DNA from: Sclerodactyla briareus
Taxonomy: Eukaryota; Echinodermata; Holothuroidea; Dendrochirotida; Sclerodactylidae
Assembly: GCA_026419785.1 (NCBI GenBank)
Contig: JAODTK010005780.1
Coordinates: forward strand, 124,001 to 188,000
Direction of reading: 5' to 3'
Length of the DNA: 64,000 bases
Positions within the stretch are counted from its first letter, which is position 1, and the number at the start of each line of letters is the position of its first letter. Below, piece after piece: positions 23,453 through 34,802 of this stretch. A model generated the notes under the pieces. The model saw nothing but the letters and a program-made list of their open reading frames with translations, was not told where the DNA came from and searched no databases. Both the position numbers and the translations under genes were made by a program.

Positions 23453-24840
23453 GTAATTTTGCTCAACTGGCTTGCATTTGATCCCTCACACTTACTAACG
23501 TTGAAGATAACTATCACGTTCGGCCTAGAGGTTTATGTAATGTTATGCTAGATCAGATGATAGTTTGCTACATTTAATTCAAATTCAGTAATTTCACCAG
23601 GACATCTTGGGCATGATAGTGTATACCCATGCTCGTGCAAACATGGGTGCATGTGGTTATCACTCACACTTCCATGAATCGATCAAAATTATTCATAGTC
23701 GACTCAATACAAGTTACAACAATTAGGCTAGCCTTCAGTGTGGTGTTTCAATGGCCAGGCTGTGTTATGGCAAATTGGAATGGAAGAAGAACGGCTCATT
23801 TGAGTTAGGAAAAATCGCTGCGCTTGTCTGGCATGGCGTAGGAACTGCTAATATCCCTAACCCTAACAGTAACATTCGATAGGCCTAACCTAACTCAACG
23901 GGATTACACGAGAATTAGGTTACACGTTCCCATATAACATTTGTTTCATATATTTTTTGGCTGGAATTTCAATTGCTCGGATGGAGGGAATTATATGATC
24001 TCTTCATGTATACATGGTCATTCCATAAATATAGTATTATGGAAAACAGGGAAAGTATAGCCATACTGTACTAAAATAGGCATAATATAGTGTCAAGAAT
24101 TTTCCGCTTTTTAAAAGTCAAATTATGCTTTGTTCTGCTTTTTACGAACCCAAATTCCGTTCACTGCTTTTTAAAATGTCTTGGTTATTGGAGCGTATGG
24201 CCACACCATGATGTGAGCTAAGTCCCTGATGCACGATGTACAGTAGAACTGTGCATTTCGCACACGTTCGGTCTCGGAAGAATCTACAGTGATGCCACCC
24301 GTGTGACTTATCATCATCACTGATGTGATTCGGTATAGTTAGAACCGGACAGTAATAGATCAAACTTGATAACATGTAAAACACGTAACATAGAATGTTC
24401 TTGGTCTCATGGCAGCAGTTAATCTGGTGCAAGTACGCACAAACTTTCAGCACGTTTTTGGCGATAATGCAAAATTCGTACATGTAAATAATGGCAAGCC
24501 CCCGGGTTACAAGGTTCACGTACCTACTACAGTCACGGCCGGCGGCCGATGGCTAGTGGCTTGCACTTCACGCACTGCATATCACAATGGCGTAGCTTTT
24601 CGAGATCGGAAGAAATGAAAACGATTGTTTTCGATGAATTTTAAACATGAATTGAGGAGGTAAAGAATTACAGCAGCAACGAGTGGATTGCGTAAATGCC
24701 ATTGGAAGTATGTGCATTTATAAATTTTTTAGGAATTATCGCTCAAGTTGAAGTTTTTCTTTTCTTTCAAGCAGAATATGTTTTCCGCGTTCAAACTCAA
24801 AATACAAATCCGCAATTTCTGCGGATTTTCCGCGATGCGA
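23453..24840. other. Anillin intron 1, 5' part
   Basis: No coding block recognised. Around 23860-23895 there is a short 'CCTAACCCTAAC' run, too short to call telomeric. Small ORFs on both strands near 24142-24618 have no family features. Confidence 0.4.
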
Positions 24841-25119
24841 AAGTTCAAGCCTCAGATCAGAGCCGTCATGATACCAGATTAGAAGTGCAGTGTACTGGGT
24901 TTTATGCCAGTGTGTATGGTGTTTCACAAAGGTTTGGGCCAACATCTGAGACCAAGTGGAACTGGGATTTTGAAAAAAAATCAAACAATAAATTTAAATC
25001 AACGAAATCAGATTTGTCGATTTAAAAAGAAGAAAATCCAAAAATCACCAATCGTGCTAGTGCTCTGAAGAAATGTGGCAGAAGAGAAGGACACACATAT
25101 CCCAAGTTTCTCTCTGTTT
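24841..25119 (+). repeat. Direct duplication, left copy (about 280 bp)
   Basis: Matches 25697-25973 almost base for base apart from scattered single-base indels and substitutions, from 'AAGTTCAAGCCTCAGA' to 'CCCAAGTTTCTCTCTGTTT'. Contains the inverted pair TTTAAATC...GATTTAAA (about 24992-25026). It could be a dispersed element present twice, or a local tandem duplication about 856 bp apart. Confidence 0.85.
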
Positions 25120-25696
25120 CTCTCAACCCAATCTTGACACTAGCCTAATATGAATGATAACAGTTATTCTTTTCATTCAGAAATGCTTGCATGTGTTAGC
25201 CACCACAATAATATTTCTGAAAGCTGCTGATATACATGATTCCAAAAAATGATGATACTTGTATTTGTGTGCCAACGTGGGCCTGTTTCTTAACTAACAT
25301 ATAGCAACTTTCTGACCGATTCAACAACATTAGATCAGGTGTAACTACAAATCTATGTATATCTGGTTCAACTATGCCACTGTGCATTGGGCCATGAAGC
25401 AATGAACCAATCCAGATAAACTTAAAGACACTATTTCGGAATGAAGAAATACCGTAACAGCAACCAGCAATTAACTTCAGTGACTAATGAGGAGTGGCAT
25501 GGGATGCTATTCCCGCTTGATGAACTTCTCAAATTAAAATTAGGACCAAACAATGGGTCCATGCCAGGTGAATACCAAACTAAGATCACCAATTGGACAT
25601 GTAGGCCTGCGTGTATGGTATAAGTCTCTGACACTGCATGGTCCTAAATGTTCCATTGTCATAGATGCAAATGTGTATGTTCTGAATTCTAAAGGA
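25120..25696. other. Spacer between the two duplicated blocks
   Basis: No coding block recognised. Overlapping short ORFs on both strands near 25431-25634 have no recognisable motif. Confidence 0.4.
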
Positions 25697-25973
25697 AGTT
25701 CAAGCCTCAGACTCAGAGCCTTCATGATACCAGAGTAGAAGTGCGTGTATACTGGGTTTTTGCCAGTGTGTAGGGTGTTTTTCACAAAGGGTTTTGGGCA
25801 ACTTGAGACCAAGTTGAAATGTGGATTTAAAAAATCAAACAAATAAATTTAAATCAACTAATAAATCAGATTTTTCGATTTAAAAAGAAAAATCCAAAAA
25901 ATCACCAATCGTGTAGTTACTCATGAAGAATGCGGCAGAAGAGGACACACATATCCCAAGTTTCTCTCTGTTT
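25697..25973 (+). repeat. Direct duplication, right copy (about 277 bp)
   Basis: Second copy of the 24841-25119 block, ending about 115 bases before anillin exon 2. The TTTAAATC...GATTTAAA inverted pair is kept near 25848-25882. Differences between copies are mostly one-base length changes in homopolymers. Confidence 0.85.
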
Positions 25974-26089
25974 GTTTCCCGCCACAGAAGAAGCTTGCAA
26001 ATCTGGACAGCGCTCCATGTATGTAAGATTATGACAATACAGATACTACTTGATTACAGTCGGACAAATGTAATACATTTCAATTGCAG

Positions 26090-26228
26090 AGGTTGTTGTT
26101 GGAGCGCGGACACGAGCCAGGAGAGGACGACCTTGCAAGGAAGATGGCAGAGCGAATGGAGGGACCCAAGAAGAGGAGAGCGCCTCTAGCACCGAAACTC
26201 TACCCTCAACCATTGCCAACAGAAAGTG
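26090..26228 (+). CDS. ANLN: Anillin exon 2 (N-terminal LLER / KMAER block)
   Basis: Acceptor 'TTTCAATTGCAG' and donor 'GTAACA'. The frame from 26090 reads RLLLER, then DDLARKMAERMEGPKKRRAP and a proline-rich tail ending PLPTESG. Vertebrate anillin has LLERTRARRENLQRKMAER here, so the match is clear. Between 26105 and 26125 the in-frame residues diverge (GHEPGE) while another frame reads TRARR exactly. This suggests two nearby indels that cancel, adding three bases in total. The KKRR cluster resembles a nuclear-localisation signal, which fits anillin's interphase nuclear storage. Length is 139, leaving one base that joins the two bases starting exon 3. Confidence 0.88.
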
Positions 26229-28530
26229 GTAACAAGTTAATCTTTGAAATACTTTGCTAGAGGTTGAAGTTGGCCTTCTGGGCGCACAAAGTATACCATT
26301 GTCTAGACATTGTCTTGGGTAGCTAGTATAGCAGCTCTTTTGGTAGTAGTTAAGCTACACCTCCCAGACTACAAGTATAGGCCTACTGGCCGCGATTCTG
26401 CCCTCAAGTGAGGCAGAATAGTAATTACCTTTGAAGTACTCGGAAACCCCCCAAACATTTGAGGTATTTATTCCTTGAGCGAAAGATAGGAGTGCAAGAG
26501 AGAAGGGGGGGCAATCTAGGTTAGTCATGGAGTGTAAGGGGTCGTTTTCCCTTTTGGGGGGTTCAGGTGATCAGGTCATTCCCCGATCAGTCCGACCCAG
26601 CTGAAATCTGGCGTGTACATGTAAGCTTTCTTTGTTGAGTTTAAGAACCCTATTGGTGACAGGGTCATTTATTGAGTTTGAGGATGAGGTCATAGGTAAA
26701 AGTTTTGAAATGAATGATATAAATAGATCCAGAATGCTCTTGCTCCATTCAAGTGAAAGGGCTGGAATTGACGGGAAGCCACAAGGCCATGACCTTCAGG
26801 ATTTGGGCTATGACCCTAGTGCCCTAAAAATTGCCCTTCTTTTTCAAGGCATTAGCCTCTAGTGCCCACCCAAAGTAACACATTGAACTATGGGTGTGAT
26901 TTTAGGGTTTTAATTTTCTGGCCCGGGTCCGTCCCAAAATGGGGGGACACGTGTACCCGTATTTTAAAGGACCAAAAAATGGTTTCGAACGATTATGTCT
27001 GCTATCAACCTATCCTAATGTAGGTAAAGTAGTGTACAAAACTCACGCCTAACGTTATCGCGATGTGCACTGACGTTAGACATCGTTTACATTCAAATGA
27101 TATTGACAATTATAGGGCCCACGTTTTAGGTTATAAATGAAGCTTACCCATCATTACCTTGGACTTACCGCTGACCAATTATACTAGCTGCTCATTTACG
27201 TATCGATGACATGCCTTTTGGTTGGTACCTAAACCAGGTCAGTTCACGGTCAACATAACTTGTCCTAAAAAATTGTTTTCCGATCACATGGGTCCGCCGC
27301 TCCACTCACGCGCTGTGCAAGTACTTGGGGTCACAGCCGGCCGGCCACATGTGTGAAGTGTGAAGTGCGAGTACGTAGCAGTGTGATGAACCTGACTAGA
27401 CGGTCTTCTGGGACTTAAGTGTCAAGTGCCAGCGCCTCGTGCGCGGAGCCGCTTAGTAAGGATAGGTTCACAACTACAGGTTTGTGTACAGAGTCGTAGT
27501 CTGATTTGCAGGGGCCCATGAACCCCATGTCCATCGTTTCTGTCACATTATTGTCGGCCTGAAGTAAGATGTGCCGAACGGGTGCGGGCACGGCCGCTGA
27601 CGCTCGCTATGTATGCAGGCAGGTGAGCCTAGTCTATGCCTGCTTCGCGAATGTCTGCTTTGTTTGCGTATCGTTATATTATCGAGACAATTCCGTAATA
27701 CCTTAAAGAAGAAAAATAAAATGAAAATTGTGAATGGAAAAAAATATAGAATGGTTTTTTTATTGCTACTTTGTTTTATTTTACTATATTTTCGGGTATA
27801 TCGGGGTAGTTGGATTTTTAATGCCGGCGTCCCGATACGATCGGGCGGGAAACCGTTAACCCGGGATCGGTCACAAGCCCCTACATGGGTGAAACACAAG
27901 ACATTTTCGCTTTTCGCCTTGGTTGCCCTGGCAGGTTTGATGATGTCTCCTTGAAATGTAAGTATTCCCCGATAAAACCTTAATTCCAGCCTGGGTTGAA
28001 ACTTGGTGTGTGGCTGCCTCTGAGGAAGTTTCTCATGAAAAGTACAGACCCCTCTTGTTTTTTGTCTTGTTTTTTGGGGGTCACCAGAGATCAGTCTTGT
28101 GACCTTCATATAATCCTTTGAACAAGTTGAGTCAACAATGCTTAGTTCATTGAAGATGAAATTTAGTACAGTATCCTGCTATAAGGAACTATTACTTTTG
28201 TTCGAGATGGTGTCAGTTAACTCATTTTTGTGGAAATGATTTTTTTTTCTGAACAACATATAGATGTTGCCCATAATACTAACCTAGCACATTATCCCAT
28301 TCGTTCTTGTTCTGTCATCATCACAGGACTCATCCAGGAATCACTAGTGTTTTTGGCTCTTGTTTATAACATCATACCATGTTTTCTTATCCACTGACTA
28401 TGAATGTCACCCCAACATGATCACAAAATTGGCACTCTTCTAATTTGAATTCATAAAATGTCCTAAGTTCCACACATTAGCCAGACTTCCCCAAAAAGAG
28501 ATCTAACCCTTCCGTTCATCTTCAATACAG
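26229..28530. other. Anillin intron 2
   Basis: Contains minisatellite-like modules at about 26580-26700 and 27975-28110 (separate entry), and open frames on both strands over 27543-28109 without any recognisable domain. The + strand frame there has a hydrophobic run (MVFLLLLCFILLYF near 27751) but no other support. Confidence 0.5.
27975..28110 (+). repeat. Single diverged minisatellite module
   Basis: 'TTGAAACTTGGTGTGTGGCTGCC', 'GAAAAGTACAGACCCCTCTTG' and 'GGGGGTCACCAGAG' follow the order of landmarks in the 4626-6040 array (GGTGTGTAGCTT, AGTACAGGAACCCTATTG, GGTCACCAGAGG). A similar diverged module lies at 26580-26700 ('CTGAAATCTGGCGTGTACATG', 'AAGAACCCTATTGGTGACAGGG'). Confidence 0.6.
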
Positions 28531-28632
28531 GCATGACTGGTGGGACGCAACAGAAGCCCTCCCCGAAGACTGCAATGAAGAGTCGGTTCAACATGCTGGC
28601 CACACAGAGGGCACAATGGGATGTAGAACAGG
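28531..28632 (+). CDS. ANLN: Anillin exon 3
   Basis: Acceptor 'ATCTTCAATACAG' and donor 'GTATGA'. After two bases that complete a split glycine codon, it reads MTGGTQQKPSPKTAMKSRF, then NMLATQRAQWDVEQ, with no frame slip. The vertebrate equivalent is VKTRMQKLAEQRRRWD, a basic amphipathic segment ending in tryptophan at the start of the myosin-binding region of the N-terminal half. It ends with one base, which pairs with the two bases opening exon 4 to give GAG. This is one of the clean exons, so it anchors the gene identification. Confidence 0.92.
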
Positions 28633-29048
28633 GTATGATCTTTATAATAATAGGTTTTGCATTAGTTGCATCTGGATTAAACTTCCCAAGCTGGTTAGAT
28701 TGCTGCCATGTTGCACATTTTGGTGACTGGAATTGGTTAATGCACGATTGCATGGCGCTTAGATTTGTGCCTCATACTCGTGTAGTCATTTTAAGGAACC
28801 AGTATACTGTCAGAGGTTTTGTGCACTTCCTCAAAAAGTGTGTAGGAAACCAGTTTATTTGATTAGAATTTCCATGTCATGCATGATATTCTTCTTCCAT
28901 ATCTTGTTTTCGCAACAAAAGTATTTACAAATTGCAATATATGTTGGCTGACATTGGTCCAAAGGTTGAGTGATAAAAAGTACCAGTGGTCTAGTCAGGT
29001 GCATATGGACCCGTGTACTCTAACAGTTTGTTGATTCTTTCTTTGCAG

Positions 29049-29239
29049 AGGGCAAGGAGCTTGACTCCTCTCCGGTGCTCCCACAACTCCAAACACGACA
29101 GGTCTCGAATGCTGCTGAAGTGACAACGGCTCCCAATCTGCCGACTGCACCTACAAGGAAAAATAGGTTTGCGGCCCTGGCTGCAAATATCAATTCATGG
29201 GAGGATGACATGCACCACCCCAATCTGACTCCTAAAAAG
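29049..29239 (+). CDS. ANLN: Anillin exon 4 (AALAANINSWEDD block)
   Basis: Acceptor 'TTCTTTCTTTGCAG' and donor 'GTAATT'. Reads EGKELDSSPVLPQLQTRQ, a linker, then RKNRFAALAANINSWEDD and MHHPNLTPKK. Vertebrate anillin has GRLANLAATICSWEDDVNH at this point, so residues in and around NxWEDD are conserved; this is the strongest single match in the window. It maps to the junction of the myosin- and actin-binding N-terminal regions. Length is 191: two bases completing the previous codon, then 63 codons, ending in phase 0. No frame slips. Confidence 0.95.
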
Positions 29240-29917
29240 GTAATTGGAATGTGTGGAGGTCAAAACATGATCTAGCTTCTTTTCTTGCCTGAATTTAGTT
29301 AGAGAAGAGACATTGTGATCACTTTTTCTTGTGTGTTTCTGTATGTCTGTCGGTATGTGTGTAGCGATATCTCCTGTACTGTTCAGTGATGCTCTAATGC
29401 TGGAATTTTGTGTGGTATGGAGTCAAGTGTTGTCATGTTCGCTGGTGTGATCCTTCTTTTGTTGTGAGTAGGTGAAGTCCAGGTCCACCCATTGAAAGTT
29501 TTCTGTAAATATTGAGGAACAAAATGTATGTAGTTGCTCCCATTCATGTCACCGCCGTGTGTACTGACGACTGACATCTACTCCACCGGAATCGTAATGA
29601 GCAGAATCCACATTTTTTGGATTTGTCAAACGAAGTCCTGCAGAAGATATGTTGGTAATGTTCAACTATGGTATACCAAAGACCGATAGCCCCCTCTATT
29701 TTTAGGAATGGCTTCCTCATATCGTCTGCTTCAGCAGGCTGCTGTTCACACAACCAGGTGGGAAAGACATTCAACCCATGGCAGGAGCCTTGTTTCTCTG
29801 AAATTTCTCCTCTCCTAGTTTGGGAGCTAGGTTATTTGATTGATTTCTTGTTGAAATATTCATTGTACTCTGCCATGTTCTTCTCAGCTGTAATTAACAT
29901 GTGTTTCCGTTCCACAG
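29240..29917. other. Anillin intron 4
   Basis: Contains a TG/TATG-rich patch at about 29328-29365 ('TGTGTGTTTCTGTATGTCTGTCGG') followed by 'GCGATATCTCCTGTACTG', which resembles a decayed head of the composite repeat at 43.7 and 50.4 kb. No coding block. Confidence 0.45.
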
Positions 29918-30212
29918 GAATCCACGCCTGCTAAGAGGTGGCAGAGGCCAGCACCACAGGACCCCCCGGAGGAATCCAGGCCAACCCCCGCCAAGCGCGA
30001 GACCAGGGCCAACAGCACGATCAAGCCTCGGTCACCGATCAAAACAGTCCATGCATGGGGCAGAATCAACCCCATCTAACGCTACTCCACGCCATGAACC
30101 ACAGAGCCACAAACCCACCATGACCCGGGCAGCTAGGTACCAGCTGGGCACGTCTCGACTTGGTGATGATAATTTCCAGTCGAGCACTACCAAGAATGTC
30201 GTTCTCCCACAG
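29918..30212 (+). CDS. ANLN: Anillin exon 5 (proline/serine-rich; one frame slip)
   Basis: Acceptor 'TTTCCGTTCCACAG' and donor 'GTAAGG'. The phase 0 frame gives ESTPAKRWQRPAPQDPPEES and continues to KPRSPIKTVHAW, then meets a stop near 30077. The frame one base on stays open to the donor (ESTPSNATPRHEPQ, later YQLGTSRLGDDNFQ) and ends in phase 0, as exon 6 requires. One surplus base, probably in the AAAA at about 30039-30042, explains both facts: length is 295, one more than 98 codons. This corresponds to the poorly conserved TPAKR/SPIK-rich stretch of anillin's N-terminal half; such S/T-P sites are typical CDK targets, though that is inferred. Confidence 0.82.
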
Positions 30213-30974
30213 GTAAGGCTGGAATGAAGAGTTGCATTAATGATACAAAACCAACTTTTGTGGATGTGTCGGTAATTAGTAGATCCATCTGTCTATAGTG
30301 TTGGTGCTTCCTTTGTTGGTGTATTAACAATTTTGTACAAAACAATAACTAGTTGGTGAGAATTTCATCCAATCAGTCAACTCTAAAGAGCCCGTCATAC
30401 TATGGAAATTTGTAATTGTTTCGCTGCGCAATCTTTTCAAATCTGAGGCTGAGCGAGGAGGAGAGAGACCTGTGTGGTATTACACGTCATGAATACTAGT
30501 ATTCCATCACAATGCTCTCTCATAATCGAAAGTGTTCGGAACAAACATTCCTAAGGGACATATCGAAATGAATTGTACAATGAATAGTTTGGCTCAACTA
30601 TAAATGAAGAGTATGGGAATATCCAAACATAGGTGAGGGCTTATCCAGTCGGGATGGTCTTGGTAAATTGTAAATCGGGTCATTTAGAGTGCAAGTCGTA
30701 ATGATAAAGTCATAGCACGACACAAACTCATTGCAGTGTGACCAGCCCTCAACGGTAAAACAAAGCGTGAATAAATCTCCACATTTCAATTTGAATCCCT
30801 AGAAGTGATAATTAATGAATACCTCTGATCATAACATAGCTAGTAATATGCAATTATATAATGGGAACATCCACTTATTTCTCAATCTGGCAAAATGAAT
30901 TGTTAGCGGACCCCTGTTGCATTGACCGGACATTTCTGTTGTATAATGATGGTGAATTCTTCTGATACCCACAG
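30213..30974. other. Anillin intron 5
   Basis: No coding block or structured repeat recognised; ordinary AT-leaning intron. Confidence 0.5.
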
Positions 30975-31325
30975 GCCAAGAAGTGTACCGCGGTGGATAA
31001 GGCTCCACAGTGTGTTGAACCACCGGTCAGTCAGAGCACCCCTAGAACGCCTGTCAGTCAGGGCACTCCTGGGCCCCGCCCCGCTATCCGGACCACGGCC
31101 ACGCCAGCGAAGGCCACCAGCCCCCTGAAGAGACCAGGACAGACCCAGGAGCCTGTCAGCGCCAGCAAGAAGAAAGCCCCGTCACCCAGGAGGGAGACTC
31201 CAGCCAACGTGCTCAGCCCCACGAGGGTGGACCCAAAGGTGGGGGCCATGGCCAAGTCAATCCAGGACCGCCTGAAGGCTCATCAGAACAACTGGCAGAG
31301 CAATGAAATCAGCAAAAAGATCCAG
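30975..31325 (+). CDS. ANLN: Anillin exon 6 (117 codons)
   Basis: Acceptor 'GATACCCACAG' and donor 'GTATTA'. One uninterrupted phase 0 frame: AKKCTAVDKAPQCVEPP, a long basic S/T/P-rich region with repeated TSPLKR, KKAPSPRRETP and LSPTR motifs, then VGAMAKSIQDRLKAHQ and ISKKIQ. Vertebrate anillin has TPNTKAIQERL at the same place, leading to the 'QERQKEL' helix. The basic region corresponds to the part of anillin that bundles F-actin. S/T-P sites suggest mitotic kinase control. Higher GC content than the flanking introns supports coding. Confidence 0.92.
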
Positions 31326-34177
31326 GTATTATATTTCGTAGCGTTGGTTTATTCCGCATAGCTCCACTGCCTCAAAGGACAATGGTCATGTAAATATGTC
31401 TGGAGTCTCTCAGTATATTCTGTCTGTTACATTATGACAGCTGATAACCCAGACCAAATTTCAGCTGATCCAAGTTTACCGATATCGCACAATCACGAGT
31501 CGGGGGGGGGCAGTGTTCTCGCTAAGGTGCGCGATTGCGGGATTGCGCACTCTTCTCATGATTCCCGCAAAGAAATTCCCGCACACTTTTTTGCGATGGA
31601 GATTGGCACATACACACAAAAAAAACATAAAAAATATATCCATTCATTCTCAATACCACAGAAGTCATATGCTTAACGTAGGAGAGCTTTCGTATACATG
31701 ATGACGACTCAGTTCATCGGAACACAACAAGCTATGCCACGGGTAACCAAGCGCCCCAATTTGCTGCAAGTTACCAACTCATAGCTGCTTCTAGTTCTTT
31801 ATATGATTTCTATGGGCAAGATATGTACTGTGCACATACATAGTAGTGGTACCAGAAGTAGTATAATGGTACCTGGCAATGGGCCGGGACACGAATCTTG
31901 TCATTTTCGAAGATTCCAAATAGCAAAATACAGAGAAATGCACTCAAATGTTCAAGTAGGGTGTGTACAACTATAATATAGATCGATCGACTTTCCAAAA
32001 TGATGAATTAAGGTGGATTTCAAGATTTCCCAGGCCGTCCCGTCGCTGACCTCCGATCCTAGAACCTTGCTAGAAAGCGGACACTTTCCACACTGATGCA
32101 GTACGTAATCATGCATGATCCATATGCAGTTCCATACTATACCATGCGAATTGTTTAATCTTTACAAGACGGAGTGCTCTTTCAACACGGGCCTGATATT
32201 CACGACGTTTGTCCTGAAAACAAGGCAAAACAACAGCACTGAAAATGTAGTTATGGACCTACGGTGGAGAATTACGGAGCTCTTTTTTGCTGAAAATGAG
32301 AGAATTCAGGTGTGTTCTGATAATTTGAGGTCTACAGGCTAATTACGCCAGATTAGAATGATGGCTCGTGTAATTCCCCTGGGCTACATTCTATTATACA
32401 TTTATCACACTCGTTTGTATTTTACGGTAACACTGAAAGAAATAAACAATACGAGCACGTCGACCCTTTAACTTAAGTTTAGGCCACGCCCCAACGTTGC
32501 TGTTAGCCAATAGGTAGCCTAACCTAGCCTATAAGAAATATATTCTGATACTACGTGCTGGAGTAACGTTCGGTGATCCAAAATTGGTGAAATCTCTCGA
32601 GTCTTCTGAGCCATATTTAGGCCTATTTGAAATATTATTTTTTATAGTGATAAGAGAGTCTAAATCCCTCTTTCGGCATTTTTTGTGTGTAAATACTCAC
32701 TCGCAATCGGCCCATTTCGCTGGATAATGATTCCTCCCTGCATTAGTTCCGCGAAAATGTTCTATTATCGTATTACTAAGGCAACATTCGATCGAGAAGC
32801 ACTGTCCGCTTTTTACCCAGGTGTCCGGGACTACCCAGGTATACTATACTCACTAGTAGCACTGTACTGTTTTGGTCGGAGCTGAGGCTTGACTAGGCCT
32901 TATAATATAGCTGTATGGATTAGGGTAACTGTACTTCCTGCAGAGTTCTGTGTAATCGCAGACGTATTTAATTTATTATGCTAGACTTGGTGGGGAAGGA
33001 TACAATAGATTCAGGGGTGGAGACAGGTTTGGCTGTTCTGGGGAATTGGCTCATCGGCCATCGCTCAAGATGAGTGATGATACGGCTATGGCACATTGAA
33101 CTAATTTGAAGCTGAAGCGGAAAACTAGAATCCTCAGCAGTATTTTTCACAGATCAAGCACTGACCATAGGCTCAAATCTGTTTGGGTCAGTTGCAAATG
33201 ATCACCATCTCCAAGAGGGTGCATAGAGTGGGATGGGGTGGAGGTGCATAGAGTGGCAGATTTTTTGGGGAAAGGGCGGGGGAAAGGGCAGGGGAAGGTG
33301 CTAGGCTCAATGATTTTTTAATCAATCATAATAATACATGCAGTTCTGCTCTAGTGCTGTTGTTCAATAATCCTGAAAAAAGACGTGCATGCAATTGTTC
33401 ATCAAAACTAGGCTTTTGTTGGCTGACATAACCATGCTGAAGAATATCACTCGCAAAAAAATACGATGGCACTGCAATATTGGTAGCGACGGCAATCAAC
33501 ACATTCTAGAAATCCCCCCCACTTTTGTCAGAGCCCCCCAAATTTTCCTGAAGGGGGGGGGGGTGAATTTCCCCCCAAAATATGCATCCTTAGCGCCAAC
33601 ACTGGGGGGGGGGGGTGGAATGCTGGCGTCCCCTAGAAAAACTATAGATGGATTCTAGATAAAACTACAAAATCATTCACTGAATATTAAAAGAATACCT
33701 CCTCAATCTAACTGGTACATCTTCCGTCTTCTGCTTCATACGCAACAGTGCAGCAGTTGTCATAGATTGACAGCAAATCCGTTACTGGACCTATTGGCCT
33801 TTGAGTGGGGCACCTGTTGGGCCAATTGAAGAGAGGCTAATATTAAAGAGCCAAGGAGTAACTTTGTTAGACAGCATTCCTCTCATCATCGCATGCAATG
33901 ATAAATTATGTCAAACTTGTAGAACCCTCTCAGGAATGGCCCAGGAAAGTCTTGAGTACCGGGTGAACTGGTCACAAGGGCAGTGGGGAACCAAGCGACA
34001 GCATTGCAGGTAATTAATAGAAAACAAAAGGAGAATAGTGCCGGGTAATTTTGGCTCTTTGTCTGAGTGCCGGGGTTAAAATGCCCGGGCCGGGCGGTGC
34101 CGAAAGCGTGGGCACATCCATTGCCCTCTGGAAATTCTGCCATTTTCTAAATCTATTATTCATTAAATTTCTGACAG
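31326..34177. other. Anillin intron 6
   Basis: Holds a G-rich patch at 31500-31512 and a G/C-run element at about 33515-33640 (separate entry). A G-rich stretch with 'GCATAGAGTGG' and 'GGGGAAAGGGC/GGGGAAAGGGCA' direct repeats lies at about 33215-33300. No additional coding exon recognised. Confidence 0.45.
33515..33645. mobile_element. G/C-run element fragment
   Basis: 'CCCCCCCACTTTTGTCAGAG', 'GCCCCCCAAATTTTCCTGAAG', an 11-G run, 'TTTCCCCCCAAAATATGC', 'TAGCGCCAAC' and a 13-G run. Same style as the elements at 18-23 kb and 59-60 kb; boundaries unclear. Confidence 0.45.
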
Positions 34178-34396
34178 GAGGCTCGCTTAAGGACATGGCT
34201 GTCTTGAAGGGGCGGTGGGCCAAGACAGGGGGCGAGACAGGACGAAGCCCCAGCAGGCAGCAGCCGCAGCCACCTCCAGAGGAGGAGGACCATCTGAGAT
34301 GGATGAAAATCACAGGGGGGATTGAGGAAGAGGCAGAGGGAGGGAGAGGCCTACATGGAAACAGACTTGATTGCTGTTCCTGGACATCTGACCATG
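34178..34396 (+). CDS. ANLN: Anillin exon 7 (LKGRW block; two frame slips)
   Basis: Acceptor 'TTAAATTTCTGACAG' and donor 'GTAGGT'. Phase 0 opens EARL, then a missing base near 34187-34191 moves to the frame KDMAVLKGRWAKTGGETGRS, a clear match to the vertebrate ELACLRGRFDKGNIW block. Next come PSRQQPQPPPEEEDHLRW and MK. A second slip at the six-G run at 34315-34320 would lead into the frame ending METDLIAVPGHLTM, which finishes in phase 0 at the donor as exon 8 requires. Without that slip the exon would end in phase 1. The first slip is well supported; the second rests on phase alone. Confidence 0.8.
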
Positions 34397-34606
34397 GTAG
34401 GTTCTATGTTATGGCCATCCTCAGTTACGAGGGCCCCCTCCCCATTCTTGAGTAGCAGAAGTCCTGTAACAGTGTATACATCCCAAACCAGGACATGGTC
34501 AAGTAACAGGATATCTTTTTAGGACTGCTGAATAAATAAACAGAGGTTAGAGGGAAGTGTTGAGTGGTCGGGTTGGACGGATGCCATTAAGTTTTTCTTG
34601 TGCCAG

Positions 34607-34802
34607 GGGGGTTCTGCACAATAAGTCTCCTTGGTGGGCGTGAGCATTCATGTTGGCCACAATTTCGCCCTCGGGTTCCAAGAAAGGATGGATCCTGGAG
34701 TTCTCTGATCGTACTCTCGGAGGGGAGGTTACATGGAGGTCAGGGGAGCAGGTTGGAGATAAGTACACCCTCCTCGATATCATCGAGGCACTAAACGAGG
34801 TG
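34607..34802 (+). CDS. Possible extra (alternative) exon in anillin intron 7
   Basis: A strong acceptor ('TTAAGTTTTTCTTGTGCCAG') and a good donor (GTGAGA) enclose 196 bases. From about 34650 one frame is open through ATISPSGSKKGWILEFSDRT, LGGEVTWRSGEQVGDKYT and LLDIIEALNEV, with coding-like composition. Exons 7 and 8 join in phase 0, so a cassette exon here should be a multiple of three; 196 is one over, within the indel rate seen elsewhere. I do not recognise the peptide, and a TGA lies upstream in this frame at 34638. It may be alternative anillin sequence, an exon of something else, or chance. Confidence 0.3.

Noticed and set aside
27543..28109. 188-codon minus-strand ORF, the longest frame in the window, with an overlapping + strand ORF containing a hydrophobic run
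   Set aside because: It lies inside anillin intron 2, runs into a minisatellite module at its 5' end, has a low-complexity F/L run in the middle and shows no recognisable domain. Length alone is not enough in this sequence.
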